From NCBI RefSeq assembly GCF_963662255.1, contig NC_085050.1:5279194-5343193 (forward strand): 64,000 nucleotides of DNA. The letters run 5' to 3'. The number at the start of each line of letters is the position of its first letter. Position 1 is the first letter of the stretch. The position numbers and the translations under genes were made by a program. The notes under the pieces were generated by a model. The model worked only from the letters and a program-made list of their open reading frames with translations, was not told the origin of the DNA and did no database searches. The DNA comes from Cinclus cinclus. Its lineage: Eukaryota; Chordata; Aves; Passeriformes; Cinclidae. Shown in pieces: positions 1-28,685 of the stretch.

Positions 1-502
1 TTGGAAATGGTGTGACTGAGAATTCACTAAGGTTTTCTTTTCCTTTTAATAGCCGACAAGGCAAAGGGAGAAGGCTTTGTGGTATTTTATATAAGTCAGT
101 AGTACTTCATTTGAAGCTGATAGAGTTATGCTGAGACAAATATGACACGAAAGCAGAATCATGCTGTGGGTCTTGCAGGAATGTTCTTTTGATATCCATA
201 GAAACAGTGGAAAAAGAGAGAGCTCAGATTTCTTTTTGTTAGAAGTATGTGTAAAATATAGTGAAATGGTAGTCAAAATACCACAGACCACAAACTTTCT
301 GGAATCCTTTGAAATATTTCGTTCTGAAAAGCTGTTATCTCTTAAACTATACTTTTCAACATCCCTTCAGTCAAACATTTAAAGTCAGGGAGTTCCAAAT
401 TGCCTGCAGCCAAGAACAGGCTGTAAGGACTGTTAGCTTTGAATGTTGCCGTTGATGGTACTTGTTTTGAAGTCACACACGTGAGCCTGCCTTGTCCCTC
501 AG
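1..502 (+). other. EIF2AK3: EIF2AK3 intron (3' part)
   Basis: Non-coding sequence upstream of the first recognisable exon. It ends in a pyrimidine-containing acceptor with AG at 501-502. I see no other feature in it. Confidence 0.85.
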
Positions 503-18451
<17,949 letters not shown>

Positions 18452-19475
18452 CTATCCTCAGGATCACTTCTTCCACTCAGCAGGTTTCACAGGGATTGTT
18501 CAGCAGAAGGATCCTATGATGTAGAATGTTTATCTTGGGAATAGTTTACTTCAGCTTTTTTTGCCATGTTTAATGTATAAGATGTGTTGGACAGATTTTG
18601 GTTTACTTTTACAGCCAAGGAAGCCCAGTAACCAAACCTTTCACATTCCATTTTCCTCACCTTTGCTCTCCTAAGCGGACGGGTCCAGCTGCTGTGCTTG
18701 CCAATGTTGTGCTCCATTATCCTTTTTTTGGGGGGTTTCTTGGGTTTTTTGAAGCTTGTAATTGTCAGCTTGCTGGGTGAGTGAGAGATCTGTAACATGT
18801 AAATAGAATTAAAATACTGTATTTTTATAGAGCAAATTACAGTCTCTAAGCCTAGTGAGTGTCTGACCGGGTCACTTGCTCTTTGGTGAAATGAAGATGA
18901 TTTTGAAATGAACTTTGACTCCATTTTTGTCCCTGGTGGGTAAACTAGGAATCTGCACTATTTTTAAAGCAAAAAAGTACCACAGTTGTACATATTGTCA
19001 CTGTCCATAGCCTGTCATTAGAGGAAGTCATTTCATATTTCTGCACTACAGTAGTTCTTAGGGAATGCATCTTATGCGGATGAAGCTGTAGAGAAGGAAA
19101 AGGAGCTTTTTGCCATTAAGTGGGGGATTTTATAGGCAGTGGTTGGAAGAGCCATAGTCAAAATTATGTACAAAATTGTTGTGATTCTGAAAATTTAAAC
19201 CTAATGAAGTCATACGTGTCATATGTAATCTTGTAGATTTGTACTTTTAAAAAAAATCAACTGGTAGGCATTTGTGTAATCTGCTAATTTAACTGCCTAA
19301 TGCCATGCTTTTATTTCTCACTGTAAATATGTTAATTTTTATTTATGAAATACAGAATCAATCCATTTGGGTTGGTGGTGTACAGGATGCACTTGCTGTA
19401 ATTGTTCAGTGCATTGATTATTGTGACTTCTTTCAAGTCTAAATGATTTAATAAACGTTTTTTATTTATAAGACA
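18452..19475 (+). other. EIF2AK3: EIF2AK3 3' UTR
   Basis: About 1 kb of AT-rich non-coding sequence follows the stop. It ends shortly after AATAAA at 19450-19455. The exact cleavage site is inferred. Confidence 0.75.
19450..19455 (+). terminator. EIF2AK3: Polyadenylation signal AATAAA for EIF2AK3
   Basis: This canonical hexamer lies about 1 kb after the stop. It is the most plausible 3' end before the tail-to-tail GPCR gene. Confidence 0.65.
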
Positions 19476-21910
19476 AAATAGTAGTTGCTTCTGTTGGAAG
19501 CCTGCATCTGTGTGTGCTGCAGATGGCAGCCCTGTGCAGTGGGAGCAGGATGGGCTCTGCATTCCTGAAACTTCCTTTGCTTCCCTGTCTCACACTGGCC
19601 ACAGCATGTGTGATGACGCCAAAGTGAAGGTGCTGCTTGGCAGTGAGATAGGATCTGGAGAAAGAAAGGAGCTGAGCTCTAAACTGGGTGGATTATGGAG
19701 GCAATCACTTGCCAGAGGGGGGAGAAGGGATAATTCTTACGCTGTTAGAACTGTTCTTGTACAATTGTATTTTTCTGTTTTACAGACTTAAATTTGTTAA
19801 AGTCTCTGAGATCAGTTTCCTAAAAGAGATACTGCATTCAATTCCTTCTGGGAATTACTGTACTGTGGTGTGACACTGTGACCAACAATTAAACCTGCTG
19901 ACCCCCTGCAGCTTTATGATAAGGCACAAGTAGATTACAATGATTGTGATTCTCTTCCATGTCCTCTTTGGATAATTCTCCTAGATACTGGCTTGCCCAG
20001 GTGAAACCAGAACGCTGCAGTGAATATCTCATCAGGAACAGAATTTGTGTTTAGCTGGGTTAAAGCAGGAGAGTTAAGTGTGTCCTCTTCCCTTGGATGT
20101 CCCTGTTTGCATCAGCTACAGCTGCACAGTGAAATGGCCACTTGTGGAGCCTCTCTGCCTTCCCTGCCGGCTCAGTGGTTACAGGTGGAGCACAGGAAAT
20201 GAGGAATAAGGTATTTTTACTTGCTGTGTATCTGTATGGGTAGCTGTCTATTCCGAGGGCCTTGCAGCATTTCAGTACCAGAACTAGCATATGTGTTGAC
20301 ACCAGGTGTATCTGCATATTCTGGGATGTTGCACTTGCCGTCCAAGGCATGGATGAGTTCTCCCCTGTGGGGTCCCTGCTCAGCCACAAAAGCATCAGGC
20401 CATGCTCAGCTCTGAACTGCCTGGTCAGTCTTTGCTTCTCGAAGCACTGGAGTATATTGTCCCTGTCTTTGTCCCTTATTGCTCCAGGGTTTGACAGAGA
20501 AAGACTCTTCTCTATTCTGAGAAGTTTTCCTCCTGAGTGGTGTGTACTTTCCTGCCAGCTGTTTTGTGGAAAAACACCCAAACTGCCACAGCTGTGAGCT
20601 CACAGCCCTGCAAGATGGGCTTTGGCCTGGGGTTCTGCTGTGCTGTGCAGCACTGGGGTCCTATCCCATTCTTTCACAGGATGTTGCCTTTCCCTCAGCT
20701 CCCTTCCTCCCCCATAGCTCTTGGGACTTACACCCCATTCCTTGTCCTGTTTTATCAAAATGTCCTGGGTGGCTGCAACAGGATTCCTGCCCTGTCCACC
20801 TTTGTGTCCACAGGATGCTTTCCCCAGAATAAGGTGTACTTACTTACCACTTCCATGTTGTTGCTGGAGTTGTAGGGTCTGGGACACCTGACCCTCTCCA
20901 TGGAGAGTCATTTCACAAGGAGAACCACTGTTGAACCCCAGGTCAGGGATGTTTTTTCTACCAGGCTCTTTGAAAGAGAACTCCTGACCCTTGTGCTGGT
21001 ATCTTCAGTTGCTCAGCTGGTCCAGGCAGGTCCTACTGCATTTTGCTACCTCTGAGGACAGTCCCCTGCTACCTTTTCAGTGAGGCACTTGTGGCTTTCC
21101 TGCAGGGAGCCAGTGCAGTTGGAAGTCCAGACAAGCACTTGGGAGTAATAAAAATAGTAATTTCCATTTATAATTTTTTATGTATCTGTGGTAGATACCA
21201 CAGTGTACACACAAGTAATAATTCCTGTTCACATCCCATCGTAGCATGGTGTGAGCCACCTATAGCTTTGCAACCACTGTGTTCTAGTGTTACAGCAAGT
21301 CATTGTCATCTCCTGCCACATGGAACATCCCCTTCCAGAATTAACAAGGAAACCCACTGTTAATTCACAGAAAGCTCTGAATATCCAGATGTTGCAGAAG
21401 CCAGTGAGCTGAACCCAGGCTGCAGAGTGGTGCTTCTTTAGGAAGTGAGCTCTGCTCTTTGGCCACATCCCTCCTCTAATTCCCATACACAGACTGGCAC
21501 ACATGGAGTTATTAAAACTGTTCAAACCTGTAATGAAACTTCAAGATGAGAAACTACAGTGGCTTGGTAAGAAGCACTGTCCCACCTGACTCATATCACC
21601 AGGATGTGCACAAATGTCATATTGGTTTGGTTTTTTTAACCTGACATGAAGGTCGAATTCATCTTAGGAAATGCTCATTAGAAAAAATAATTATCCGGGA
21701 GTGAATTAGCTCTGTTACTATAACAAATTCCCCATAAAATATCCAAGTTCCTTGTTATGGGAGCTGTGGAAGGTGAAGAAATGTATCTTTGTTGTATTGT
21801 CCCCAGCTGTAATATTCCATCTCCTTCTTCCCCTATTTTCCTACCCTTTGTTTCTCCATTGGGACGTGCTCCATTCGGTATCATCACCTCCAGTGACTGG
21901 TCCTGAATTC
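19476..21910. other. Intergenic interval between convergent EIF2AK3 and GPCR gene
   Basis: About 2.4 kb containing the unannotated 3' ends of two tail-to-tail genes. No convincing - strand AATAAA was seen just after the GPCR stop, so its UTR end is unknown. Open frames here (for example 20060-20581) lack domain character. Confidence 0.7.
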
Positions 21911-22583
21911 CTATGACTTGGGTTTGCCTTTTGGGCCACCATTGGGCACCATCATACTGTATTCCAGGTCTGGAGCAGTCTTGGAAAACGTGGCTATGGA
22001 AACCATGTCTTCCCCAACATCCACCTGAGACCTGCGCCTGCAAATGAGCAGCTTCTTGAGGGCGTGCTGGAAGTCCCTGTTGAGGAAGGCGTAGAGCAGG
22101 GGGTTGATGGTGGAGTTGCAGTAGCCCAGCCAGGTGATGATCTTGAAGGTGCCGAGCAGCACCGTGCTGGTGGAGTCGGTGCCTCTGGCCGCCAGCCAAA
22201 CGTTCAGCACGAAGTAGGGCAGCCAGCACAGCACGAACACCGAGATGATGATGCTGATGGTCCTCGTGGCCTTGTTCTCCAGCTGCAGGTGGTTCTGCCG
22301 CTTGCTGTTGGGGTGGTAGTGGATCTCCAGTGTCTGGGACATGATGCGGGTGGCCTTGAGGCGGGAGGCTCGGTAGATGAAGAAATACATGCTGCACATG
22401 ACCATGAAGGGGAGGAAAAACGCCAGGGCAGAAGCCACAATGGCAAAAACCCAGTTGGTGACGAAGATGCATTCTCTGCCCGCGTCAAAGTCCACGCCGG
22501 GGATCTCATTCCAGCCTTGCATGACGGGAAGGAAGGAAATGAGGGAGGAATATACCCAGACCATGCAGGTCATCACGATGCAT
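21911..22583 (-). CDS. GPCR coding exon 3 (TM4 to C-terminus)
   Basis: Begins after TTTTGCAG with CIVMTCMVWVYSSLISFLPV. It encodes TM5 (SALAFFLPFMVMC), a short ICL3 of about 35 residues, TM6 (VFVLCWLPYFVLNVW), TM7 (WLGYCNSTINPLLYAFLN) and helix 8 (RDFQHALKKLLIC). The tail ends KGKPKS and TAG. High GC in the antisense frame creates long shadow frames on the other strand. Confidence 0.96.
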
Positions 22584-25500
22584 CTGCAAAAGGAAAGAGA
22601 TGCGGAGGGGAGAGAGGGTCTGAGTAATTTTGAGTTGAGAACATCCAGTACGATTCAATCCCCATGGTAACCTGTGTGGGATATCGCTGCTGAGCAGTCC
22701 AGCAGGGCGTGGAGAAGGGAAAAAGCTGGAGTATAACAAGTCCAGACGTGCATAGCTCTAACAATTGGGTAATTGGTCTGTAGTTGACAGGATTGGGGTC
22801 AGCTTAAGGAGTGCTCAGAGCTAGCTGGGAAAAGATGAGGAAAGGTTTTACAGAAAACGTTTGTTAGTATTTGAAAGAGCACATAGATTTTTTGCTCTCA
22901 GCTTTAGTACCCGGCCATTATCTCACCCTCTGGGGCCTGATGGGGTGGAGCTGTTGGACACCAGATGACAGAGTCTGCAAGGGGGGCCACACAGCACCCT
23001 CCTCTCTTTGCCTGTGATCCACAAATCACACACACCAAGAGTGGGGACAACATGACTAGAACAGTCTGAACTCACCCTGTAAAACACCCCACTACTGCAG
23101 TGTCCTCTCTGCCCACCCTCAGATGACCTTAACCCTCCACTCCTCATTTCAGCCTTTCACATGAAACCTGCATGGGAGCTCAGAAACTCTCCCTGTTTTC
23201 CCTGAATATCACTTCAGAAAAGATGGTGAGTTTGAGAGAGGGATGACTACTGCTACATGCATCCTTCTGGGTCTCCTTCCACCTAGACCTTAGAAGAACT
23301 TCAAAGTCCTTCCCCACCTCTGAAAGTGTTTCAGGCCAAGGCTTGAGCAACCTGGTCTAGTGGAAGGTGTCCCTGTTCATAGCAGGGGGATGGAACAAGA
23401 GAATATTTAAGGTCCCTTCCAACCGAAGCCTTTCTGTGATTCCATTAAGTGTCTGAAATGACAGCATAGGGAAAACCTTATAGGTCCAACTCAGCCCATA
23501 TCACTGGTTTCCACCCCTTTTGCAACCCTTCCTTCACCCAAAAAATATTCTCCCAGGAGTACCTTCCAACCCCCTCAGCTGCATCCTCCTTGTCCTCTCC
23601 TGCACCTCACTGGGCATTTTCTGCAATTTTAAATGGTGAAAATTCCTTTCACCACATCACTCTGCTTCTGGGAAGCACCCGTCAACAGCTCGTTCAGCCT
23701 CAGATCAACACAGGCCATAGCCAAGTGACAGCCTGGAGGGACCCAAAATGAGGAGCAGCTGCACTCACCTGCCACGGGACATCCTTCTGGAGTAGTGGTA
23801 GGGGGTGACCACAGAGCAGTACCTGTCCAGGCTGATGAAGCACAGCGTGACAATGGATGCGGTGCAGAACATGACATCGAAGGAGATCCAGACTTTGCAG
23901 AACAGCTTCCCAAACAGCCACATCCCTGTCACCTCGTAAATGATGCTGAGGGAGGAAACAGGTGGAAATCAGAGCTGTTTGTGCAGTCCCTGGAGGTGTA
24001 TAAGGCCAGGCTGGGAGAGTGTTGGAACTTCAGAGTTCCTGTGAGTTTTGACTTTTCTACGCTTTGAGTTTTGACTTTTCTGTGCTTTCTGACACTGCCC
24101 TCAAAAGAATGCTGCTTCTGACTTGAGGCCTTGGAGAAGGCTTCCAAATTTGAGTGATGGAATTGGAATCACTGCTGTGTAGTTTGGATAGAAGTGTATA
24201 ATTTCACATCGTGAAGGGTTTGGAATTTGGGAGTTTAGAATACAGTAATAGGTAATGGGACAAGATGGAGTTTCTTAGGCAGTGGCTCTTCTTCCTTCCT
24301 GTTCCTTCTTCCTCTTGGTTTTAGGTGGTACTTTTTTAATTGGTTAGAAGGCACCGCAGTGCAGGTCACAGGTGTTTGGTTATTGGGTCAAAAGTATAAA
24401 TAATATATATGTTAGTTTTTAATTGGATAGTTAGCCTTTAAAAGACCTTGTAACTAGCTAGATCTACCTCCATTTTTTTACTTCCATCTTCTTAGCTGTA
24501 GGTGCTGAAGAACTCTCAGTACTTTAGATAAGAATTAATAAGCAACCAAGTCTGGACAAGAAAACCATTTCTCAAGTTTCAATCCTGGCTCTGAGTGAAG
24601 GCAGAAGAAAAAGGAAGCCAGCCACTGATATGTGGTGACAGTAATAAGGTGATGCAGCTATCAGGTGAGGCTCTGAGCAACCTGGTGCACTGGAAGGTGT
24701 TCCTGCCCAGGGCTGGAACAAGAGGATCTCTAAGGTTCCTTCCAACCCAAACTGTTCTGTGACTATTTCTTTATGACTGTCCTGAGGTAATGCTGTATTT
24801 TACACGACAGGTACTAAAGATGGGCACACAGCTCAGACAGCAGGGATTCATCCTCAAAACACAACCCAAGAAAGGAGCACCCCACAGCTGAAGCATGACT
24901 GAAAAAGAGCAAACCTACACTTCTTGCAGCCCAAGTGCCTTGAGAGAGGTGCTTTGCCCCACAAAGCTCCCCAGATTTACATCTGCACAGCTTTGTTTAT
25001 CACAGCATTTTATGATTTCTCTCCAGTTCCTGGGGCATGGGACAGCTCCAAGAGAAACTCACTTCACATCCAATTGAATGCTTCAAGACTAGAAGGAATT
25101 TCCACTCTTGGTTAAAAAAAAAATACAAAACAACAGTATCCTAGGAAGAAGCCCATGCAGCTTGTACATTACGTGGCTCAGAAATGCCTCAGCAAGGTAA
25201 ACACAGCAGCAAAAAGCAGATAAAGTACCAAAAATATTTTTAACAAAGTCAAGAGGAGCCTGTGAGAAGTGAGCAGTGAAGGAAGGAGCATATGGCAGCT
25301 GTAGGAAGGCTGATGCCTGTTTCTATAGCATTCAGTGAGATGCCATTTGCTTCTCCTTCCTTTCTCCAGCCTTCTGCAACTCCCGAGGTGCTGTTGAAAT
25401 CACCATTGTGAGTGAATTTGATGAGTAACTCCCTAGTCCTGCAGAGCTTTAATTATCCTGTGACTTCCCAGCTTGCTGGTTAAATACATTGAGATCAAGG

Positions 25501-27910
25501 CTGCTGAGCTGCAGGTGTCCAGCAAGGGAGAAAGATTCAACCTGATGTCAGAAAACACTGCCTGATCTACATCTCACTGGCACCAGTTCACTAAATCGAC
25601 TTGTGGATGTTGTTCCAGAGCACAGCAACTGCTGTAGGTGGGTGCAGTGCTGCTGAAGGGTCCTAGCCTTCTGCAGCTCTTTGTTATGTGGGATTCCATG
25701 CAAAAATCCAAGCAGACTACAGCAGAGCCTGTCCCTACACCATGGGCAGTGTGGAGGATCCCACAGCACACACATGGGAAGGTTTCATGACTCTTTCACA
25801 GAGGGGAAATGAGGCACTGGAATTGGAGCACAGGCTCAGAACTGGACTTGAGTGCCTCTTTGCCATTCCTCAGAGCCCTCCTTATCCCCAGAGATGCTGC
25901 AGAGCCTGTGGTGTGCCCTGGCCTCCCAGAAGGAGATGTGCTGCTGTTGGGACCCCCTTGCACACAGATCCCAGGTGAGCTGGTGCCCAATTCTCACCTG
26001 CACACATCTGGTGGGATGAACCTGACCTGCAGACATTCCCCACAGCATGGAATAATGGACACCTGACTCCTCTTCTTTGAGGTAGAAAGTCTCTGCAGCT
26101 TGGAAATTATGCTGGATAAGGAGTAGTAGAAGCCAAGAAAACCACACAATGAAGTCACCCCTGCCTTGCACTTTTGATTGCAGAGGAAAAGAATAGCTGG
26201 AAATATTCAGCATGGAAATGACAGACTGGCTGGAGTACTCAGACAATGAGCTAAGCTCAGCTGAACCACTCCTGCAAATCAGCCAAGCCAGGAACAAAAT
26301 AAAAGCCTTACTCTTAAGAAATTAAGACAACAAGGGACAAATTTGTTTTTCCCTTCTGCCACATTTTCCTGAGCCAAACTGCCTCCTAAGATAATTTCTT
26401 TTCCTTCGCTTTGGCACGTAATAACCTGCCAACTGAGAGGCAAACTGAAATCCAAAAAAGCAACATAGATGTGAGGCCAAAATGGTGGGAAAGTGTGAAA
26501 CAGCAGCCACTGTGTTGGCAGGGCTGGACAACACTGATGGAGCCAGCAGGGTCCATTCCTCAGCACATGGCCCACCAAGAGCTGGCAGCTCTTCCCACCA
26601 GGCAACACCAGGGCATTCAGGAGGGCACAAAGCACCAACCATGCTCTGATCTTTGCTCCCCTTTGTAATTGTTGTTGCTTAAGAAAGACATCACTAGAAG
26701 TAGAATCAAAATAGATAGGAGGAAGAATTTTTTTACAGTGAGGTTGCCCAGAGATGCTGTGGCTGCCCCATCTCTGGAAATGTTCAAAGCCAGGTTGGAT
26801 GGGGCTCTGAAGGGGTTGGACTAGATGACCCCTAAAGATCCCTGCCAACCCAAGCCAATCTACGGTTCTGTGATAATTTCAGAACCTGAATTTAAAATTC
26901 ATCGAGCATAGAACTTAAGTTAACAGTAGTATTTTTTTAAAAGAACATAATTGGCTGCTTTTTTTCACCCGATACCATGAACTTTTAACTCAGTTTGTAA
27001 TTGCTTGTTGGGACAATATTTTTCAGTGCCAAATTCAAAAGAATGGGCAGCCCCCTAAGAACTGAAGCATAGAACACGAAAAGGGTTCAGCTTCCTCATA
27101 TTGCCCCATGAACTCAAAAGAGGGTGCAACTCCCTGATTTACACAAACTTACAGCTGCTTTACAGGACAAGACAGCCAGGATCACAAGCCAGCTGTTTTC
27201 TGGTTTTGTTTCACTGTTTTAGCCAGGTAGTGAAACTCCCATAAATATAAACCTCATGCAGGAGCACCTGCTCTCTGAAGTGCCTCTTCCTCCATGAAAT
27301 ACAAGGGAAGCCTAAATTACTCTGCTTATACTGAATAAATTCCTTACATTCCATAGACAGGGCTAGTCCTGGAAGAGGGGCCTCAATCACTGCAGCTCCA
27401 TGTGCGAAGCTGGAAATCAAGTTCACATCAGCAGCCAACAGGAAGAAAATCCCCTTGGGAAATGTGTCTCCATGCATTATAAGGGGATCCATAGCACAGA
27501 ACAGAGACAGGGAAGCACATGGACCCACGGTCCAGCCCTTTGGGGAGCCCAGCCTTGAGCCCAGCAGGTGTATCCCTTGCTCCTAGAGCAGATGCAGAGC
27601 TGGGAGAAAGGACATTTGTCCTCCTCTGCTCCCACCCCACGGACACTCCTCACCTGAAGGGCATCACCAGACAGGCCACGAGGAAGTCTGCCGTGGCCAA
27701 GGACATGATGAACATGTAGGTGACAGTGCGCAGCCTCTTCTCCACCACCGGGCACAGGAACACGATGGTGTTTCCCAGCAGTGTGACCACGTCGATGAGG
27801 GTGAGGACAAGCCCAATGAGCACCTCCTGGAGCCCAACCCCTCCCCTTGCAAAGGAGGAGGCAGCAGAGGAGAAATTAGAGATCCAGGTTTCATTCCTGT
27901 CCATCAGCAT
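21911..27910 (-). CDS. Aminergic class A GPCR, 368 aa, orphan (5-HT4/H2/octopamine-like)
   Basis: Three coding exons (27654-27910, 23769-23945, 21911-22583) splice in frame to 368 residues. It is a seven-helix plasma-membrane receptor. Residues visible are N47 (1.50), D75 (2.50), C102 (3.25), D109 (3.32, amine salt bridge), DRY 126-128, ECL2 C183, P203 (5.50), Y211 (5.58), CWLP 264-267, N272 (6.55), Y299 (7.43) and NPLLY 305-309. C326 is a possible palmitoylation site, and NET and NFS near the N-terminus are possible glycosylation sites. ECL2 begins FLPVMQGWNEI, close to 5-HT4 FLPIMQGWN. The TAAR-type TM7 signature is absent. It is probably Gs-coupled by family resemblance, which is inference. 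The start is the first ATG (27910) after an acceptor; a second in-frame ATG follows two codons later. I cannot assign a gene symbol. Confidence 0.93.
22584..23768 (-). other. GPCR intron 2
   Basis: A 1.2-kb intron with GTGAGT donor and TTGCAG acceptor. It contains a + oriented CR1 tail near 23.34-23.45 kb. Nothing else is recognised. Confidence 0.85.
23338..23447 (+). mobile_element. CR1 LINE 3'-end fragment
   Basis: Contains TGAGCAACCTGGTCTAGTGG, AAGGTGTCCCTG and GGTCCCTTCCAACC, and ends TTTCTGTGATTCC. This is the avian CR1 tail. Confidence 0.85.
23769..23945 (-). CDS. GPCR coding exon 2 (TM3, DRY)
   Basis: A 177-base exon between CCTCAG and GTGAGT. It encodes IIYEVTGMWLFGKLFCKVWI, then SFDVMFCTASIVTLCFISLD, then RYCSVVTPYHYSRRMSRG. 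It carries Cys3.25, the amine-binding Asp3.32 and DRY. Phases 2 and 2 join perfectly to both neighbouring exons. Confidence 0.95.
24668..24766 (+). mobile_element. CR1 LINE 3'-end fragment
   Basis: Contains TGAGCAACCTGG, GGAAGGTGTTCCTGCCCAGG and TTCCTTCCAACCCAAACTG, and ends TTCTGTGAC. Same family as the copy at 23.3 kb. Confidence 0.85.
26695..26878 (+). mobile_element. CR1 LINE 3'-end fragment
   Basis: Contains GAGGTTGCCCAGAGATGCTG, CCAGGTTGGATGGGGCTCTG and TTGGACTAGATGACCCCTAA, and ends GGTTCTGTGAT. A longer, well-preserved CR1 tail. Confidence 0.9.
27654..27910 (-). CDS. GPCR coding exon 1 (N-terminus, TM1, TM2)
   Basis: Encodes MLMDRNETWISNFSSAASSF through TLLGNTIVFL (TM1) and MFIMSLATADFLVACLVMPF (TM2). 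It ends two bases into a Ser codon at donor GTGAGG. Upstream, TTTTAACAG at about 27918-27926 looks like an acceptor, so a non-coding exon should precede it. Confidence 0.93.
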
Positions 27911-28337
27911 CTTCCCACTGTTAAAATCTGAATGAGATAGAAGGAGAGAACCAGAACTACTTTAATGACTATTAGTAGGTGTGTGAAAGGGAGGACATTT
28001 ACACTTCATTTTTATTTCATATTTACACTTCATTTGCTCCAGGAAAAATCCACACACCCTGCTGTGCCTGTGCCAGCACTGTCCTGTGGTTAGCAGCCTA
28101 TTAAAAGTGTCTGAAATCCTGAGGGTGAGGATAAATGTGCAGCATTGACTGAAGTCCTTCACGGCAATTAAAAGCCCTCCCGTGAATGAAAATGCATCAT
28201 CAGATGAAGCAGGAGACCAGAAAAAAAAAAATAGAAATGTACTGAGAGCAGAGAGAGGAAAAGAAAGCAAATGAAATCAAAAATTAAAGCAGCTGTGCTA
28301 AATCCCACTGAACAGCATGCCAAGTCCACATAATATG

Positions 28338-28397
28338 GGGGCTGGAACTAGATGATCCCTAAGGTCCTTTCCAACCTAAACCATTCTGTGGTTCTAT
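28338..28397 (+). mobile_element. CR1 LINE 3'-end fragment
   Basis: Reads GGAACTAGATGATCCCTAAG then TCCTTTCCAACCTAAACCAT, ending TCTGTGGTTCTA. The extreme CR1 3' terminus. Confidence 0.85.
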
Positions 28398-28619
28398 ATT
28401 CTCATTATCATCTTTGCCACCCCCAGACCAGCTGGGGCTGCTCGCCCAGTCTGGCTGCTTCCATAACCCCACTGTTCAGTCCATGCTATGCCCTGGGTTG
28501 TCCTGGTGCTTTTTCAGACTCTGAAGTTTAGAGGTTTTTTACTACCACAGTGGGCAGCTCCATCCTCCAGTCTGAATGAACAAGCAGGGCTGCCAGCAGC
28601 TACACAGGGAGCAGAATAG

Positions 28620-28685
28620 TGGAATCACAGGATAATTTGGGTTGGAACAACACCAAACTGAAGCGTCTCAGGTGCAGCCCTGACC
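28620..28685 (-). mobile_element. CR1 LINE 3'-end fragment, inverted
   Basis: GGAATCACAGGATAATTTGG then GTTGGAAC is the reverse complement of a CR1 terminus. Short and degenerate. Confidence 0.55.

Larger units (their letters stand above)
23946..27653 (-). other. GPCR intron 1
   Basis: A 3.7-kb intron between coding exons 1 and 2. It contains CR1 tails at 24.67 and 26.70 kb. No other exon was recognised. Confidence 0.85.

Noticed and set aside
22064..22627. 187-codon + strand open frame
   Set aside because: Exact antisense of GPCR exon 3. Its composition follows from the GC-rich sense codons, and the - strand product has full receptor motifs.
23455..23630. Further CR1 segment after the tail at 23.45 kb
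   Set aside because: Some words (AACCCTTCCTTCACCC) look repeat-like, but I cannot match them to CR1 or another family with confidence.
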